A DNA stretch of 64,000 nt from CANHVK01 sp044232905 (lineage in GTDB: Bacteria > Bacteroidota > Bacteroidia > Flavobacteriales_D > Crocinitomicaceae), in the NCBI GenBank assembly GCA_044232905.1, contig JBIIKZ010000001.1, positions 186,001 through 250,000 on the forward strand, in the 5' to 3' direction. The first letter of the stretch is position 1, and every line of letters starts with the position of its first letter. The notes beneath the pieces are model-generated. The model was given only the letters and a program-made list of their open reading frames with translations, did no database searches and was not told where the DNA came from. Both the position numbers and the translations under genes were made by a program. Positions 52,541-61,477 of the stretch are shown here, piece after piece.

Positions 52541-53566
52541 ATGGGATTATTTAGTTTTTTAACACAAGAAATAGCAATCGACTTAGGTACTGCTAACACG
52601 TTGATTATCATGAATGATAAGGTTGTTGTGGATGAGCCATCCATCGTTGCTAAAGACATTCAATCTGGTAATATTGTTGCGATCGGAAAACGTGCACAAC
52701 AAATGCATGGTAAAACGCACAAATTGATTGAAACGGTTCGTCCATTGAAAGATGGTGTAATTGCAGATTTCCAAAGTGCCGAGGCAATGATTCGTGGTAT
52801 GATCAAAATGATCAATATCGGTAAAACTTTCTTTACGCCTTCATTACGTATGGTTGTTTGTATTCCTTCAGGTATTACGGAGGTTGAAAAACGTGCGGTG
52901 CGTGACTCGTGTGAACACGCTGGTGCGAAAGAAGTTTATCTAATTCACGAGCCAATGGCTGCTGCGATTGGTATTGGTATTGATGTCGAAGAACCTATGG
53001 GAAATATGATCATCGATATAGGTGGTGGTACTTCTGAAATTGCCGTAATTGCATTAGGTGGTATCGTTTGTGATAAATCTATCCGTGTAGCTGGTGATGA
53101 CTTCACACAAGATATTGAAGAATACATGCGTCGTCAACATAATATATTAATTGGAGAACGTACAGCAGAATTATTGAAAATTGAAGTGGGTGCAGCAATT
53201 CCTGAATTAGAAAACCCCCCAGCAGATTTCGCAGTACGTGGACGTGATTTAATGACCGGTATTCCAAAAGAAATTATTGTTTCCTATACAGAGGTTGCGC
53301 ACGCTTTAGATAAAACAATTTCTAAAATTGAAGAAGCGATTTTAAGTGCATTGGAGATGACTCCTCCGGAACTTTCTGCAGATATCTACAAAACTGGAAT
53401 CTATTTAGCAGGTGGTGGATCCATGCTTCGTGGGTTGGACAAACGTATTTCTCAAAAAACAAAACTTCCTGTGCACATTGCAGAAGATCCTTTAAGAGCT
53501 GTAGCTCGCGGAACAAGTATCGCATTGAAAAATATTGATAGATTCCAATTCTTAATTAAAGATTAA
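52541..53566 (+). CDS. mreB: Rod-shape actin MreB
   Basis: A 341-residue actin homologue that organises lateral wall synthesis. The nucleotide-binding motifs are IDLGTANTLI (about residues 12-21), IHEPMAAAIG (phosphate 2 region), DIGGGTSEIAVI and LAGGGSMLRG. Length is typical. It heads the cell-shape cluster mreB-mreC-mreD-mrdA-rodA. A GCAA-loop hairpin separates it from mreC. Confidence 0.98.
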   Translation: MGLFSFLTQEIAIDLGTANTLIIMNDKVVVDEPSIVAKDIQSGNIVAIGKRAQQMHGKTHKLIETVRPLKDGVIADFQSAEAMIRGMIKMINIGKTFFTPSLRMVVCIPSGITEVEKRAVRDSCEHAGAKEVYLIHEPMAAAIGIGIDVEEPMGNMIIDIGGGTSEIAVIALGGIVCDKSIRVAGDDFTQDIEEYMRRQHNILIGERTAELLKIEVGAAIPELENPPADFAVRGRDLMTGIPKEIIVSYTEVAHALDKTISKIEEAILSALEMTPPELSADIYKTGIYLAGGGSMLRGLDKRISQKTKLPVHIAEDPLRAVARGTSIALKNIDRFQFLIKD

Positions 53567-53569
53567 TGA

Positions 53570-53589
53570 AAAGTCCCGCAAGGGACTTT
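53570..53589 (+). promoter_or_regulatory. Intercistronic hairpin between mreB and mreC
   Basis: AAAGTCCC (53570-53577) and GGGACTTT (53582-53589) form a perfect 8-bp stem with a GCAA (GNRA) loop, 3 bases after the mreB stop. The downstream sequence ATGTTTTTGC is only a weak T run, so it may partly terminate, or protect the mreB mRNA end. Confidence 0.7.
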
Positions 53590-53605
53590 ATGTTTTTGCT
53601 ATACC

Positions 53606-54460
53606 ATGCGTAACCTCATCGCGTTTTTTAGACGTTTTCGTATTTTCCTTTTCTTCGCATTCTTACAAGGGATAGCTTTAACTACGTATTTTAATTATTT
53701 AGCTTTTCCACGTTCCCAATACCTTACAACTGCTTCAACTGTATCCGGTAAAATTTTGGAATATCACAATGATATTGTAAAACACTTTCAATTAGCATAC
53801 AACAACCGAAAATTGCAATATGAAAATACATTATTGCGTAAACGATTAGCAAATAGCTTTATTCGTGTTGATCAGTATTCTGTACTTATTAATGATACAA
53901 TTAACGATCAACAATATGAGTATATCCCTGCAGTTGTCATTAATTCAACGATAAACAAAAGAAACAATTATTTCACCCTAAACAGCGGGTGGCGAAAAGG
54001 AATCAAACGTGGAATGGGAGTGTTTTCTCCAAATGGAATTGTAGGAATTATACACAATGTTAGTGAACATTATTCCGTTGTTAAATCCGTTTTAACCGAA
54101 AACATCAATATCGATGTTATGGTTGAATCAACAGGTATCCCTGGTTTATTAAAATGGGATGGAATGAACGCCAAAATAGGTTCTATTGCAAGTATATCAA
54201 ATGATTTACCGGTAAAAAAATGGACAAAAGTAGTTACGCGAGGCGGTTCCGGAATATTTCCAAGAGGTATTAATGTAGGAAAAATAAAAGATTTTAAAAT
54301 GGTAGAAGGAAAACCTCTTTGGGATGTATCCATCTATTATTCCGAAGATTATCGTAAAATTCAAAATGTATATGTAGTAAAAAATCTACTACTCAATGAA
54401 CAAAATAAAATTGAGAATAGCATTCCTAAAGACATTGAAGAACAAGAAGAGAATCAATGA
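53606..54460 (+). CDS. mreC: Rod-shape determining protein MreC
   Basis: A 284-residue bitopic protein with an N-terminal membrane helix (about 9-33) and periplasmic domain. SVLINDTINDQQYEYIPAVVI is followed by LNSGWRKGIKRGMGVFSPNGIVGII, the MreC fold. It bridges MreB to the PBP2-RodA synthase. Its end overlaps mreD by four bases (ATGA). Confidence 0.93.
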   Translation: MRNLIAFFRRFRIFLFFAFLQGIALTTYFNYLAFPRSQYLTTASTVSGKILEYHNDIVKHFQLAYNNRKLQYENTLLRKRLANSFIRVDQYSVLINDTINDQQYEYIPAVVINSTINKRNNYFTLNSGWRKGIKRGMGVFSPNGIVGIIHNVSEHYSVVKSVLTENINIDVMVESTGIPGLLKWDGMNAKIGSIASISNDLPVKKWTKVVTRGGSGIFPRGINVGKIKDFKMVEGKPLWDVSIYYSEDYRKIQNVYVVKNLLLNEQNKIENSIPKDIEEQEENQ

Positions 54461-54972
54461 TAGAAATAATAAAACATAGCATCCGATTTGTGTTTTTCTT
54501 AATCGCACAAGCCTTTATTTTCAATCAATTGGAAATAGGATTAGGAATTCAATTAATGGCGTATCCATTATATATATTCTTATTGCCATTAGGAATGAAT
54601 GTTTTTTTATTGATGTTAATTTCATTTGGACTAGGATTCTGTATCGATTTGTTTTCAAATACGTATGGACTGCACGCATCATCTGCACTAGTGATTGCTT
54701 ATGGTAGATCTTATCTTTTAAAATTATTTGAACCTAGGGATGGTTTTGATCCAGGTATCGAACTAACAATATATTCGATGGGTTATACCTGGTTTGCCTA
54801 TGTGTTTGGCACTTTTTTACTCGCACATACTATGTGGTTCTTCCTGATTGAACAATTCAAATGGAGTGAATTCTGGTATGTAGTCCTTAAAACTGTATTA
54901 GGAGTTCCTATATCGTTAATTATTTGTGTGCTACTTCAATTTTTATTCTTCAAAAAGCCTATTAAACGATGA
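54457..54972 (+). CDS. mreD: Rod-shape determining protein MreD
   Basis: A 171-residue membrane protein with about five helices. GFCIDLFSNTYGLHASSALVIAYGRSYLL and the spacing agree with MreD. Position between mreC (4-base overlap) and mrdA (4-base overlap) supports it. It supports assembly of the elongasome. Confidence 0.9.
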   Translation: MIEIIKHSIRFVFFLIAQAFIFNQLEIGLGIQLMAYPLYIFLLPLGMNVFLLMLISFGLGFCIDLFSNTYGLHASSALVIAYGRSYLLKLFEPRDGFDPGIELTIYSMGYTWFAYVFGTFLLAHTMWFFLIEQFKWSEFWYVVLKTVLGVPISLIICVLLQFLFFKKPIKR

Positions 54973-56822
54973 ATACGGACGCACGCAGATATGTAATCAT
55001 TGTATTTTTTCTGTTAGTCGGCTCAATCTATGCTATCCGTTTGTTTTACATGCAGGTGATTGATGATAGTTGGACATTAAGAGCGCAAGAAATTGCTGAA
55101 AAAAGGCAACAAATTACACCACCACGCGGTGTTTTTTTTGATCGTAGGGGGAAAAAAATCGTTGCGAATAAAACGTATTTCAACCTTATGATGCGCGAAG
55201 TAGACATGAAGGAAAGGTTTGATACAAATGCATTTGCAAAACTCATAGGCTGGTCTACCATGAAGGTTAAAAGTCGGTTTTGGGAAATCAAACTTGGAGA
55301 AGGAAAATACAAAAATCCACACACTGGTAAAACAACCTCTAATTATCAAAAAATCCGTTCCTATCCGTTTGTAAAAGAAATGTCAATGGAAGAAATGGCA
55401 AATATTGCACCTTATTTGCAAAATTTCCCTGGATTTTATGAAGAGATAACAAGCATGCGAAGTTATCCATACGCGAATGCCGCGAATATTCTTGGATATT
55501 TGTCAGAAGTAAATGGAGAGGAAGTAAAAGAAGATCGTTTTTACCGTGCTGGAGATAATATTGGTCGTGCTGGTCTCGAACGCTTTTATGAAAAAGAATT
55601 AAGAGGTGTAAAAGGAATACACTACATCGTAACTTCTGCCTTAAACAACGCCATTGAACCATATGCAAATGGAAAGTATGATACGATTGCAAAACAAGGA
55701 CCCGCACTTCATTTAGGGGTAGATATTGTTTTACAAGCATATGGAGAAAAACTGATGAAGAACAAGCGTGGCTGTATTGTTGCGATCGAGCCAAGTACAG
55801 GCGAAGTATTAGCTTTAGTGTCTGCTCCAACATTTGACCCAAATTTATTCGTTGGAAAACGAAGTATCTCTAAAAACTACTCGAAATTAATTACGGATCC
55901 TGCAAAACCTTTATATCCTAGACCTCTTTCAGCTGAATATCCACCAGGATCAACTTTTAAGTTAATACAAGCATTAACAGCGTTACAAGAAGGTGTTATC
56001 AAACCAAGTACTGGATTTCCATGTACAAAAAGCATGGTTGGATGCCATAACCACCCTCACGCAAGAAACGTTTCAGAAGCGGTTCAATATTCTTGTAACC
56101 CTTATTTTTATTATACCGTTAAAAAAATTATCCAACAAGGTAAGCGGAAAAAGGTCACGCAAGATGCACCTATTGGTTTGGCAAAATGGTCTAAATACAT
56201 GAAAAGTTTTGGTTTTGGTGTAAAATTAGAAACAGATATCACTGGAATTAGACCAGGATTAATACCTGATCCAGCCTATTACGACAAATGGTATGGACAT
56301 AACGCATGGGCTTTTAGTACCATACGATCCAACTCCATTGGGCAAGGAGAAGTAAAAGCAACCCCGCTACAATTAGCAAACTTAGCAGCCATTTTAGCAA
56401 ATAGAGGTTGGTTTATTATGCCACATTTTGTGAAGTCAATTGGTAGTCAAGGACCATTGCCAATATATCGCAAGAAACACTATACCATGATTCGTCGAGA
56501 ATATTTTGATCCGGTAATTGAAGGTATGCGTAAAGTTGTAAACGAAAAAGGTGGAACAGGTTCACAAGCACGAATCAAAGACATTATCGTTTGTGGTAAA
56601 ACAGGTACTGTTCAAAATCCACAAGGAAAAGACCACTCTGTTTTTATTGCATTTGCGCCGATGTATCAACCAAAAATCGCGATTGCAGTGTTTATAGAAA
56701 ATGCAGGATTTGGTGGGACTTGGGCGGCACCTATCGCCAACTTAATGATGGAAAAATATTTGAAGAAAAAAATTACCGATAAAGAAAAAGAAAAACATAT
56801 TTTAGAATCGGATTTAGATTGA
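54969..56822 (+). CDS. mrdA: Penicillin-binding protein 2 (transpeptidase)
   Basis: A 617-residue class B PBP that crosslinks the lateral wall. An N-terminal helix (about 8-28) is followed by the pedestal (PPRGVFFDRRGKKIVANKTYF). The transpeptidase motifs are SxxK in PPGSTFKLIQ (Ser near 327), SxN in QYSCNPYF (about 376) and KTG in CGKTGTVQNP (about 543). Length is typical. It overlaps mreD and precedes rodA by 112 bases. Confidence 0.96.
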   Translation: MNTDARRYVIIVFFLLVGSIYAIRLFYMQVIDDSWTLRAQEIAEKRQQITPPRGVFFDRRGKKIVANKTYFNLMMREVDMKERFDTNAFAKLIGWSTMKVKSRFWEIKLGEGKYKNPHTGKTTSNYQKIRSYPFVKEMSMEEMANIAPYLQNFPGFYEEITSMRSYPYANAANILGYLSEVNGEEVKEDRFYRAGDNIGRAGLERFYEKELRGVKGIHYIVTSALNNAIEPYANGKYDTIAKQGPALHLGVDIVLQAYGEKLMKNKRGCIVAIEPSTGEVLALVSAPTFDPNLFVGKRSISKNYSKLITDPAKPLYPRPLSAEYPPGSTFKLIQALTALQEGVIKPSTGFPCTKSMVGCHNHPHARNVSEAVQYSCNPYFYYTVKKIIQQGKRKKVTQDAPIGLAKWSKYMKSFGFGVKLETDITGIRPGLIPDPAYYDKWYGHNAWAFSTIRSNSIGQGEVKATPLQLANLAAILANRGWFIMPHFVKSIGSQGPLPIYRKKHYTMIRREYFDPVIEGMRKVVNEKGGTGSQARIKDIIVCGKTGTVQNPQGKDHSVFIAFAPMYQPKIAIAVFIENAGFGGTWAAPIANLMMEKYLKKKITDKEKEKHILESDLD

Positions 56823-56925
56823 GTTAGACGATTAGAGAAAAGAGAAAAGACAGAAAGAAACATGAAGCTTATAATTATACTCTTTGTTTGATTTAGTCTT
56901 TATTCTTTACTCTCAAAGTCTTTAT
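56823..56925. repeat. Low-complexity AG/TC spacer between mrdA and rodA
   Basis: The spacer is built of simple units: AGAGAAAAGAGAAAAGACAGAAAG on the left and TCTTTATTCTTTACTCTCAAAG with TCTTTATTCTT on the right. The reverse complement of the right half resembles the left half, so the RNA could form a long imperfect stem. No promoter box is clear. Confidence 0.45.
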
Positions 56926-56934
56926 TCTTAAAAA

Positions 56935-58332
56935 ATGAAAAGAGACGAATCACTTTTAGGCAACATCGATTGGGGATTATTTATTGTATTCCTTGTCATG
57001 GTATTTATGGGTGTAGCGAATGTTTATTCTGCGGCATATAACCCTAAATACCCTGAATTATTTGATTTTTCTCAGAAATATGGGAAACAAATTATGTGGG
57101 TAGGATTCTCCATGTTTTTAGGACTACTCGTATTCTTAATCGATGCCAGTATCTATCGAAAATTTGCCATTCCTATTTATCTTTTCTGTCTCGTATTATT
57201 AGTAATCGTTCTCTTTATGCCGAGTGTAAATGGTGCACACGCGTGGCTAGGAATTGGATCTCTTGGTATTCAGCCAGCAGAATTTGCTAAAATAGGAACC
57301 GCCATAGCGCTAGCAAGTTATGTAAATAGTATCAATGTAAAACAACAAAACGTAAACACGGTTATCATTGCAAACATCATATTATTGTTGCCAATGAGCT
57401 TGATATTATTACAGCCAGATGCAGGAACATTCGTTGTATTTACTGGGTTTTTATTTGTAATGTATCGCGAAGGAATTACCTATGACCCAATAGTTCTTCA
57501 TTTGGTAAACTTAATACCTGGTGTGCGCTTCAAAAGTACATGGGTAGGATCTCACTTTATTCCTATCTTTTTCGTAGTAGTATTTTTATCAATCACTACC
57601 CTATTGATGAGTAATAATACCATCCATTTCTTTTTAATTCCAGGAGTTGATATTCCAGGATTTTTCGGGGTAATTGGTGCTTTATTCTTTATGGGTTTAG
57701 CAACCTATTTAATACTTCGTTTTTTTGCATCTAAACGCGAGCGTAATCGAATTACCATGATTGTAATAATCGGTTTCTTTCTTTGTTCATTAATATCCTC
57801 CCTTGTAAATTTTGGATTCCAAGGTTTGAAAAAACACCAAAAAGATCGTATTGAACTATTCTTAGGTTTACGTGAAGATCCGGATGGGGAGGATTATAAC
57901 CGCAACCGTGCAATGGCTGCAGTTGGTTCTGGAGGATTTTTCGGAAAAGGCTATGGAAATGCGAGCGTAGCTAGTGTGGAATCAAATCACGTTCCAGAAT
58001 CCGAAACAGATTTTATCTTTTGTCCTTTAGCAGAAGAATGGGGGTTTTTTGGAAGTTTTACGTTGATTTGTCTTTTTATGTTTATGCTTTTTCGCATCGT
58101 GCAAATTGCAGAACGACAAAAGTCGCGTTTTAATCGCGTATATGCCTATTGTGTTGCTATGATATTGTTCTATCACTTCGCGGTAAACATAGGAATGGAT
58201 ATCGGTTTTGCACCTGTAATTGGTATTCCTTTACCTTTCTTTAGCTATGGAGGTTCTTCGATGATGTCCTTTAGCGTTATGATGTTTGTCTTGTTGAAAC
58301 TCGACAGTCAACGCGGGGATGTGTTAGGGTGA
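56935..58332 (+). CDS. rodA: SEDS glycosyltransferase RodA
   Basis: A 465-residue membrane protein with about ten helices that polymerises lipid II with PBP2. SEDS motifs are GAHAWLGIGSLGIQPAEFAK, LLQPDAGTFVVF and PESETDFIFCPLAEEWGF, and FFSYGGSSMMSF near the end. The protein is longer than typical RodA (about 370) because of an additional central region (about 195-290) seen in many Bacteroidota. The 3' end is followed by a large palindrome. Confidence 0.95.
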   Translation: MKRDESLLGNIDWGLFIVFLVMVFMGVANVYSAAYNPKYPELFDFSQKYGKQIMWVGFSMFLGLLVFLIDASIYRKFAIPIYLFCLVLLVIVLFMPSVNGAHAWLGIGSLGIQPAEFAKIGTAIALASYVNSINVKQQNVNTVIIANIILLLPMSLILLQPDAGTFVVFTGFLFVMYREGITYDPIVLHLVNLIPGVRFKSTWVGSHFIPIFFVVVFLSITTLLMSNNTIHFFLIPGVDIPGFFGVIGALFFMGLATYLILRFFASKRERNRITMIVIIGFFLCSLISSLVNFGFQGLKKHQKDRIELFLGLREDPDGEDYNRNRAMAAVGSGGFFGKGYGNASVASVESNHVPESETDFIFCPLAEEWGFFGSFTLICLFMFMLFRIVQIAERQKSRFNRVYAYCVAMILFYHFAVNIGMDIGFAPVIGIPLPFFSYGGSSMMSFSVMMFVLLKLDSQRGDVLG

Positions 58333-58341
58333 TTTTTTTTA

Positions 58342-58379
58342 ATTTTGTAGGGCTTTAGCATGCTACAGCCCTACAAAAT
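58342..58379. repeat. REP-like perfect palindrome after rodA
   Basis: Arms 58342-58354 and 58367-58379 (ATTTTGTAGGGCT / AGCCCTACAAAAT) are perfectly complementary over 13 bp, and the core TAGCATGCTA is itself palindromic. It lies between the convergent rodA and SDR genes and could form a cruciform or end both transcripts, but it has no following T run. Confidence 0.85.
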
Positions 58380-58401
58380 AAAAAAACACAAAATTCAATT
58401 A

Positions 58402-59190
58402 TTACAACGATTTCGTTCTACCGCCATCTACAGGTACGTTAATACCATTAATATAACTTGCTGCTGGAGATGCTAAAAATGCAATCGCATTTGCCACTTC
58501 TTCCGGTTGAGCAATTCTACCCATCGGTGATTCTGCGGCCATTTCGGCAAAAATATCTGCTATCGTTTCATTTGTTTTAGCAGATTTAGCTTCTGCAATA
58601 CCCTGTAAACGAATGGTATTTGTTGCCCCAGGCAATACGTTGTTTACTGTTATATTAAATGGCGCTAATTCAGTAGCCAATGTCTTACTCCAACTTGCTA
58701 CTGCTCCACGAATTGTGTTAGAAACACCTAAATTTGGTAATGGCTGTTTAACGCTTGTTGAAATAATGTTTATGATACGACCATATCCATTCTCTTTCAT
58801 GATAGGATATAATGCCTGTACCATAATATGGTTACAAATTAAATGTTGTGTAAACGTATCGTAAAACTCATCGATTCCTGCTTCACGAATTGGTCCGCCT
58901 TTTGGTCCACCTGTATTATTCACTAAAATATGGCAACTAACTCCGGATGCAAGGTGTTTTTCAACCGCAGATTTCAACTCAATAGGCTTGGTGAAATCAG
59001 CAGAAATATAACTGTGTTTTTGTCCTACTGGCGAAGGCAATTCTGCTAATGTAGCTTTTAATTTATCTTCGTTACGTGCTATTAAAACAATAGTAGCTCC
59101 CAATGAAGCCATTTCTAATGCACTTGCTTTTCCTATTCCTTGTGTACTTCCGCACACAAATGCAGTTTTATTTTCTAAATTTAAATTCAT
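58402..59190 (-). CDS. SDR family oxidoreductase with altered active site
   Basis: A 262-residue short-chain dehydrogenase. The Rossmann motif is VCGSTQGIGKASALEMA (TGxxxGIG-type, with Ser-Thr), LVNNTGGPKGG is the NNAG-like motif, and INVPVDGGR is at the end. The catalytic Ser is in INIISTSVKQ, but the YxxxK site reads SNTIRGAVASWSK (about residues 153-165), so Tyr becomes Ser and Lys becomes Arg. This is a recurring divergent SDR subgroup. It may be a reductase using other residues or a non-catalytic binder. Promoter box TATCTTTG lies upstream (59211-59218). Confidence 0.9.
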   Translation of the reverse strand: MNLNLENKTAFVCGSTQGIGKASALEMASLGATIVLIARNEDKLKATLAELPSPVGQKHSYISADFTKPIELKSAVEKHLASGVSCHILVNNTGGPKGGPIREAGIDEFYDTFTQHLICNHIMVQALYPIMKENGYGRIINIISTSVKQPLPNLGVSNTIRGAVASWSKTLATELAPFNITVNNVLPGATNTIRLQGIAEAKSAKTNETIADIFAEMAAESPMGRIAQPEEVANAIAFLASPAASYINGINVPVDGGRTKSL

Positions 59191-59210
59191 TTGTTTTGAT
59201 TTTGATGGAA

Positions 59211-59218
59211 CAAAGATA
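59211..59218 (-). promoter_or_regulatory. Putative -7 box (TATCTTTG) for the SDR gene
   Basis: The minus strand reads TATCTTTG, an exact TAnnTTTG match, 20 bases upstream of the ATG. Confidence 0.5.
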
Positions 59219-59255
59219 CCAAATGAATACGGGAAAAGGGAACTCTCTATGTTTT

Positions 59256-59867
59256 CTATCTGTAAAAATTCATTTCATCCACATAGTTTCGGACTTCTTC
59301 TGTCAACAAATAGTGAACTTCTTGCTTATTTTTAATTGCATGACGAATATACGTAGAAGAAATTTTCAGCATTGGCGCTTCGTAGCAAAAATGGGCATTC
59401 GGGAAATCCTTTAATAAAATTGAATGGTCCTTCTGGAAATCATTTTGTTCCATTTCCTGTACCGTAAGTACCCTTGGATATATAAACATCGGATAATTAT
59501 TGCGGATTAGGTCATAGTTTTTCCACTTTGTAAATCCGCGTAAATTATCTTCTCCAAGTATTAATGCAAAAGAGTGTTTGGGGTATTTTTCTTTTAGAAA
59601 AGCTAAGGTATCAATGGTATAATTAGGTTTTGGCATTTTAAATTCGATGTCACAAGCCTTCAGTTTATCATTAGATTCTATTGCCAATTCCACTAAAGCA
59701 AGTCGATGGTGATCCGCTAATAATGTCGCTTTTTGTTTAAAAGGATTTTGCGGCGTAACAACCAACCAAACCTGGTCTAAATCTGGTAAGTTGGCAAAAT
59801 AATTTGCTATTATTAAATGACCTACATGAATCGGATTAAACGTACCAAAAAATAATCCTACGCGCAT
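59256..59867 (-). CDS. nadD: Nicotinate-nucleotide adenylyltransferase
   Basis: A 203-residue NaMN adenylyltransferase making NaAD. The motif GLFFGTFNPIHVGHLIIANYF (GxFxPxHxGH) begins it, and KISSTYIRHAI (SxTxxR) ends it. Length is typical. It follows gmk after one base in the yicC-gmk-nadD operon. Confidence 0.97.
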   Translation of the reverse strand: MRVGLFFGTFNPIHVGHLIIANYFANLPDLDQVWLVVTPQNPFKQKATLLADHHRLALVELAIESNDKLKACDIEFKMPKPNYTIDTLAFLKEKYPKHSFALILGEDNLRGFTKWKNYDLIRNNYPMFIYPRVLTVQEMEQNDFQKDHSILLKDFPNAHFCYEAPMLKISSTYIRHAIKNKQEVHYLLTEEVRNYVDEMNFYR

Positions 59868-59868
59868 T

Positions 59869-60450
59869 TTATCGGTTTAAAAAATTAGTTACAATCGTCT
59901 CTGCTTTCGTGCATGCATTTTCTAAATTATCGTTTTCTAAAATCACATCAAATTTATATGCTAACGCTAATTCTTCCTCTGCCCGTGCCATACGCATTTG
60001 TATTTTTTCCTCTGTCTCTGTGCTTCGTGCTCGTAAACGTCGCTCTAACTCTTCGATAGAAGGTGCCTGCACAAAAACGGAAATTGCTTGATCCCCCAAC
60101 TTACTTTTTATATTTATTCCTCCTAAGACATCTACATCAAAAACAACCACTTTTCCCGCACTCCATAGTTTTTCTACTACTTCGTGTAACGTTCCGTAAT
60201 AATTATTGGTATATACTTCTTCCCATTCCAAAAATGCATCTTCTGCTATTTTCTGTTTAAATCCTTCCACACCTAAAAAATGATAGTCTTTACCATCTAT
60301 TTCTCCTGGTCGAGGATCTCTACTACATGCAGAAATCGAAAAAACTAAATTTGGAAAATGTTCCAATAAATAACGAACAATCGTAGTCTTCCCTGCACCT
60401 GATGGAGCAGAAAACAAGATACTTTTACCAGTAATTTTTGGTGTACTCAT
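59869..60450 (-). CDS. gmk: Guanylate kinase
   Basis: A 193-residue kinase that phosphorylates GMP. Walker A is SAPSGAGKTTIV (about residues 14-25); SACSRDPRPGEIDGKDYHFL contains the GMP-binding site. The yicC-gmk-nadD order is standard for Bacteroidota. The stop and nadD start are separated by one base, and yicC by three. Confidence 0.97.
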   Translation of the reverse strand: MSTPKITGKSILFSAPSGAGKTTIVRYLLEHFPNLVFSISACSRDPRPGEIDGKDYHFLGVEGFKQKIAEDAFLEWEEVYTNNYYGTLHEVVEKLWSAGKVVVFDVDVLGGINIKSKLGDQAISVFVQAPSIEELERRLRARSTETEEKIQMRMARAEEELALAYKFDVILENDNLENACTKAETIVTNFLNR

Positions 60451-60453
60451 AGT

Positions 60454-61326
60454 TTATAATGTGTTCAATACTTGTTCTTTAATCTTCTCTAGCGCGTCTT
60501 TCATATCCACCACGATTTTTTGTAATTCCACATGGTAACTTTTACTGCCTAAGGTATTTATCTCACGTCCTAACTCTTGGGTGATAAATCCTAATTTTTT
60601 TCCTGCTGCAGGTAGTACCATTGTTTCTAAAAAGTAATCCAAATGATTCGCTAAACGCATTTTTTCTTCGGAAACATCTAATTTTTCAATGTAAAAAATC
60701 AACTCCTGTTGGAAACGATTTTCATCAAAACCAACGACAGAACCTGCTTCTTCTAAACCTTTACGCATACGTTCTTTAATGATATCAATACGCACCGATT
60801 CGTAGGTGTCTACTTGTTTCAATAACCTTCTAATTTCTTCAATTCGTTCTGTAAATTCGTTCTCCAAAGCTTGTCCTTCCTGACGACGAAACGTATTCAA
60901 ATTCATACAAGCATCCGCCACAATGGTATGCACGAAAGCAAATTCCTCTTCAGTAACAGTAGTGTCTTTCGTTTGCGTATAAATTTCAGGCATACGTAAA
61001 ACCATGGATAAATAATCCGAACTAGACTCACCAATTAACGCATTCGTTTCTTTTAAATCTTGGTAATATGCTTGTGCGAGCTCTTTATTGATTTCGACCG
61101 ATTTTGAAACACCAATACTTTCGATTTGAATGTTTAATTCTACTTTACCTCTATCCAAGGCATTAGTAACATATTGACGGATTTCTAATTCTTTTTCACG
61201 GTATGGACTTGCAATACGCGTATATAAATCCATACTTTTACTATTCAACGATCTAATCTCTACGCTGATTTTTTTATCTTCAAAGGAAGCGGAAGCTTTT
61301 CCGTATCCTGTCATTGAATGTAACAT
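60454..61326 (-). CDS. YicC family protein
   Basis: A 290-residue cytoplasmic protein of the YicC/YloC family. MLHSMTGYGKASA opens it, and the C-terminal segment KKLGFITQELGREINTLGSKS (GKKLxFxxQExxREINTxGSK) is a hallmark. Homologues have been reported to have endoribonuclease activity. It is the first gene in a minus-strand operon with gmk and nadD. No close -7 box match was found upstream. Confidence 0.95.
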   Translation of the reverse strand: MLHSMTGYGKASASFEDKKISVEIRSLNSKSMDLYTRIASPYREKELEIRQYVTNALDRGKVELNIQIESIGVSKSVEINKELAQAYYQDLKETNALIGESSSDYLSMVLRMPEIYTQTKDTTVTEEEFAFVHTIVADACMNLNTFRRQEGQALENEFTERIEEIRRLLKQVDTYESVRIDIIKERMRKGLEEAGSVVGFDENRFQQELIFYIEKLDVSEEKMRLANHLDYFLETMVLPAAGKKLGFITQELGREINTLGSKSYHVELQKIVVDMKDALEKIKEQVLNTL

Positions 61327-61477
61327 ATTACCTCTATTTTGAGAGTAAAATTACCACAAAGAATAACTTTTTGAACGCATCGACAAAACTATTTTTTAGG
61401 TTAGTTGTTTTTCACATGTTCGACTTCCTACATATTTCGTAATTTAGTAGCATAATCTGAATTTTTAATAGACAGAA

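Noticed and set aside
55339..55842. Antisense 167-residue frame inside mrdA
   Set aside because: Leucine- and histidine-rich antisense frames of this kind arise from the codon use of the sense gene; no start context.
61327..61477. Possible riboswitch before metF
   Set aside because: No recognisable SAM-riboswitch stems or conserved core were seen; the spacer also serves yicC on the other strand.
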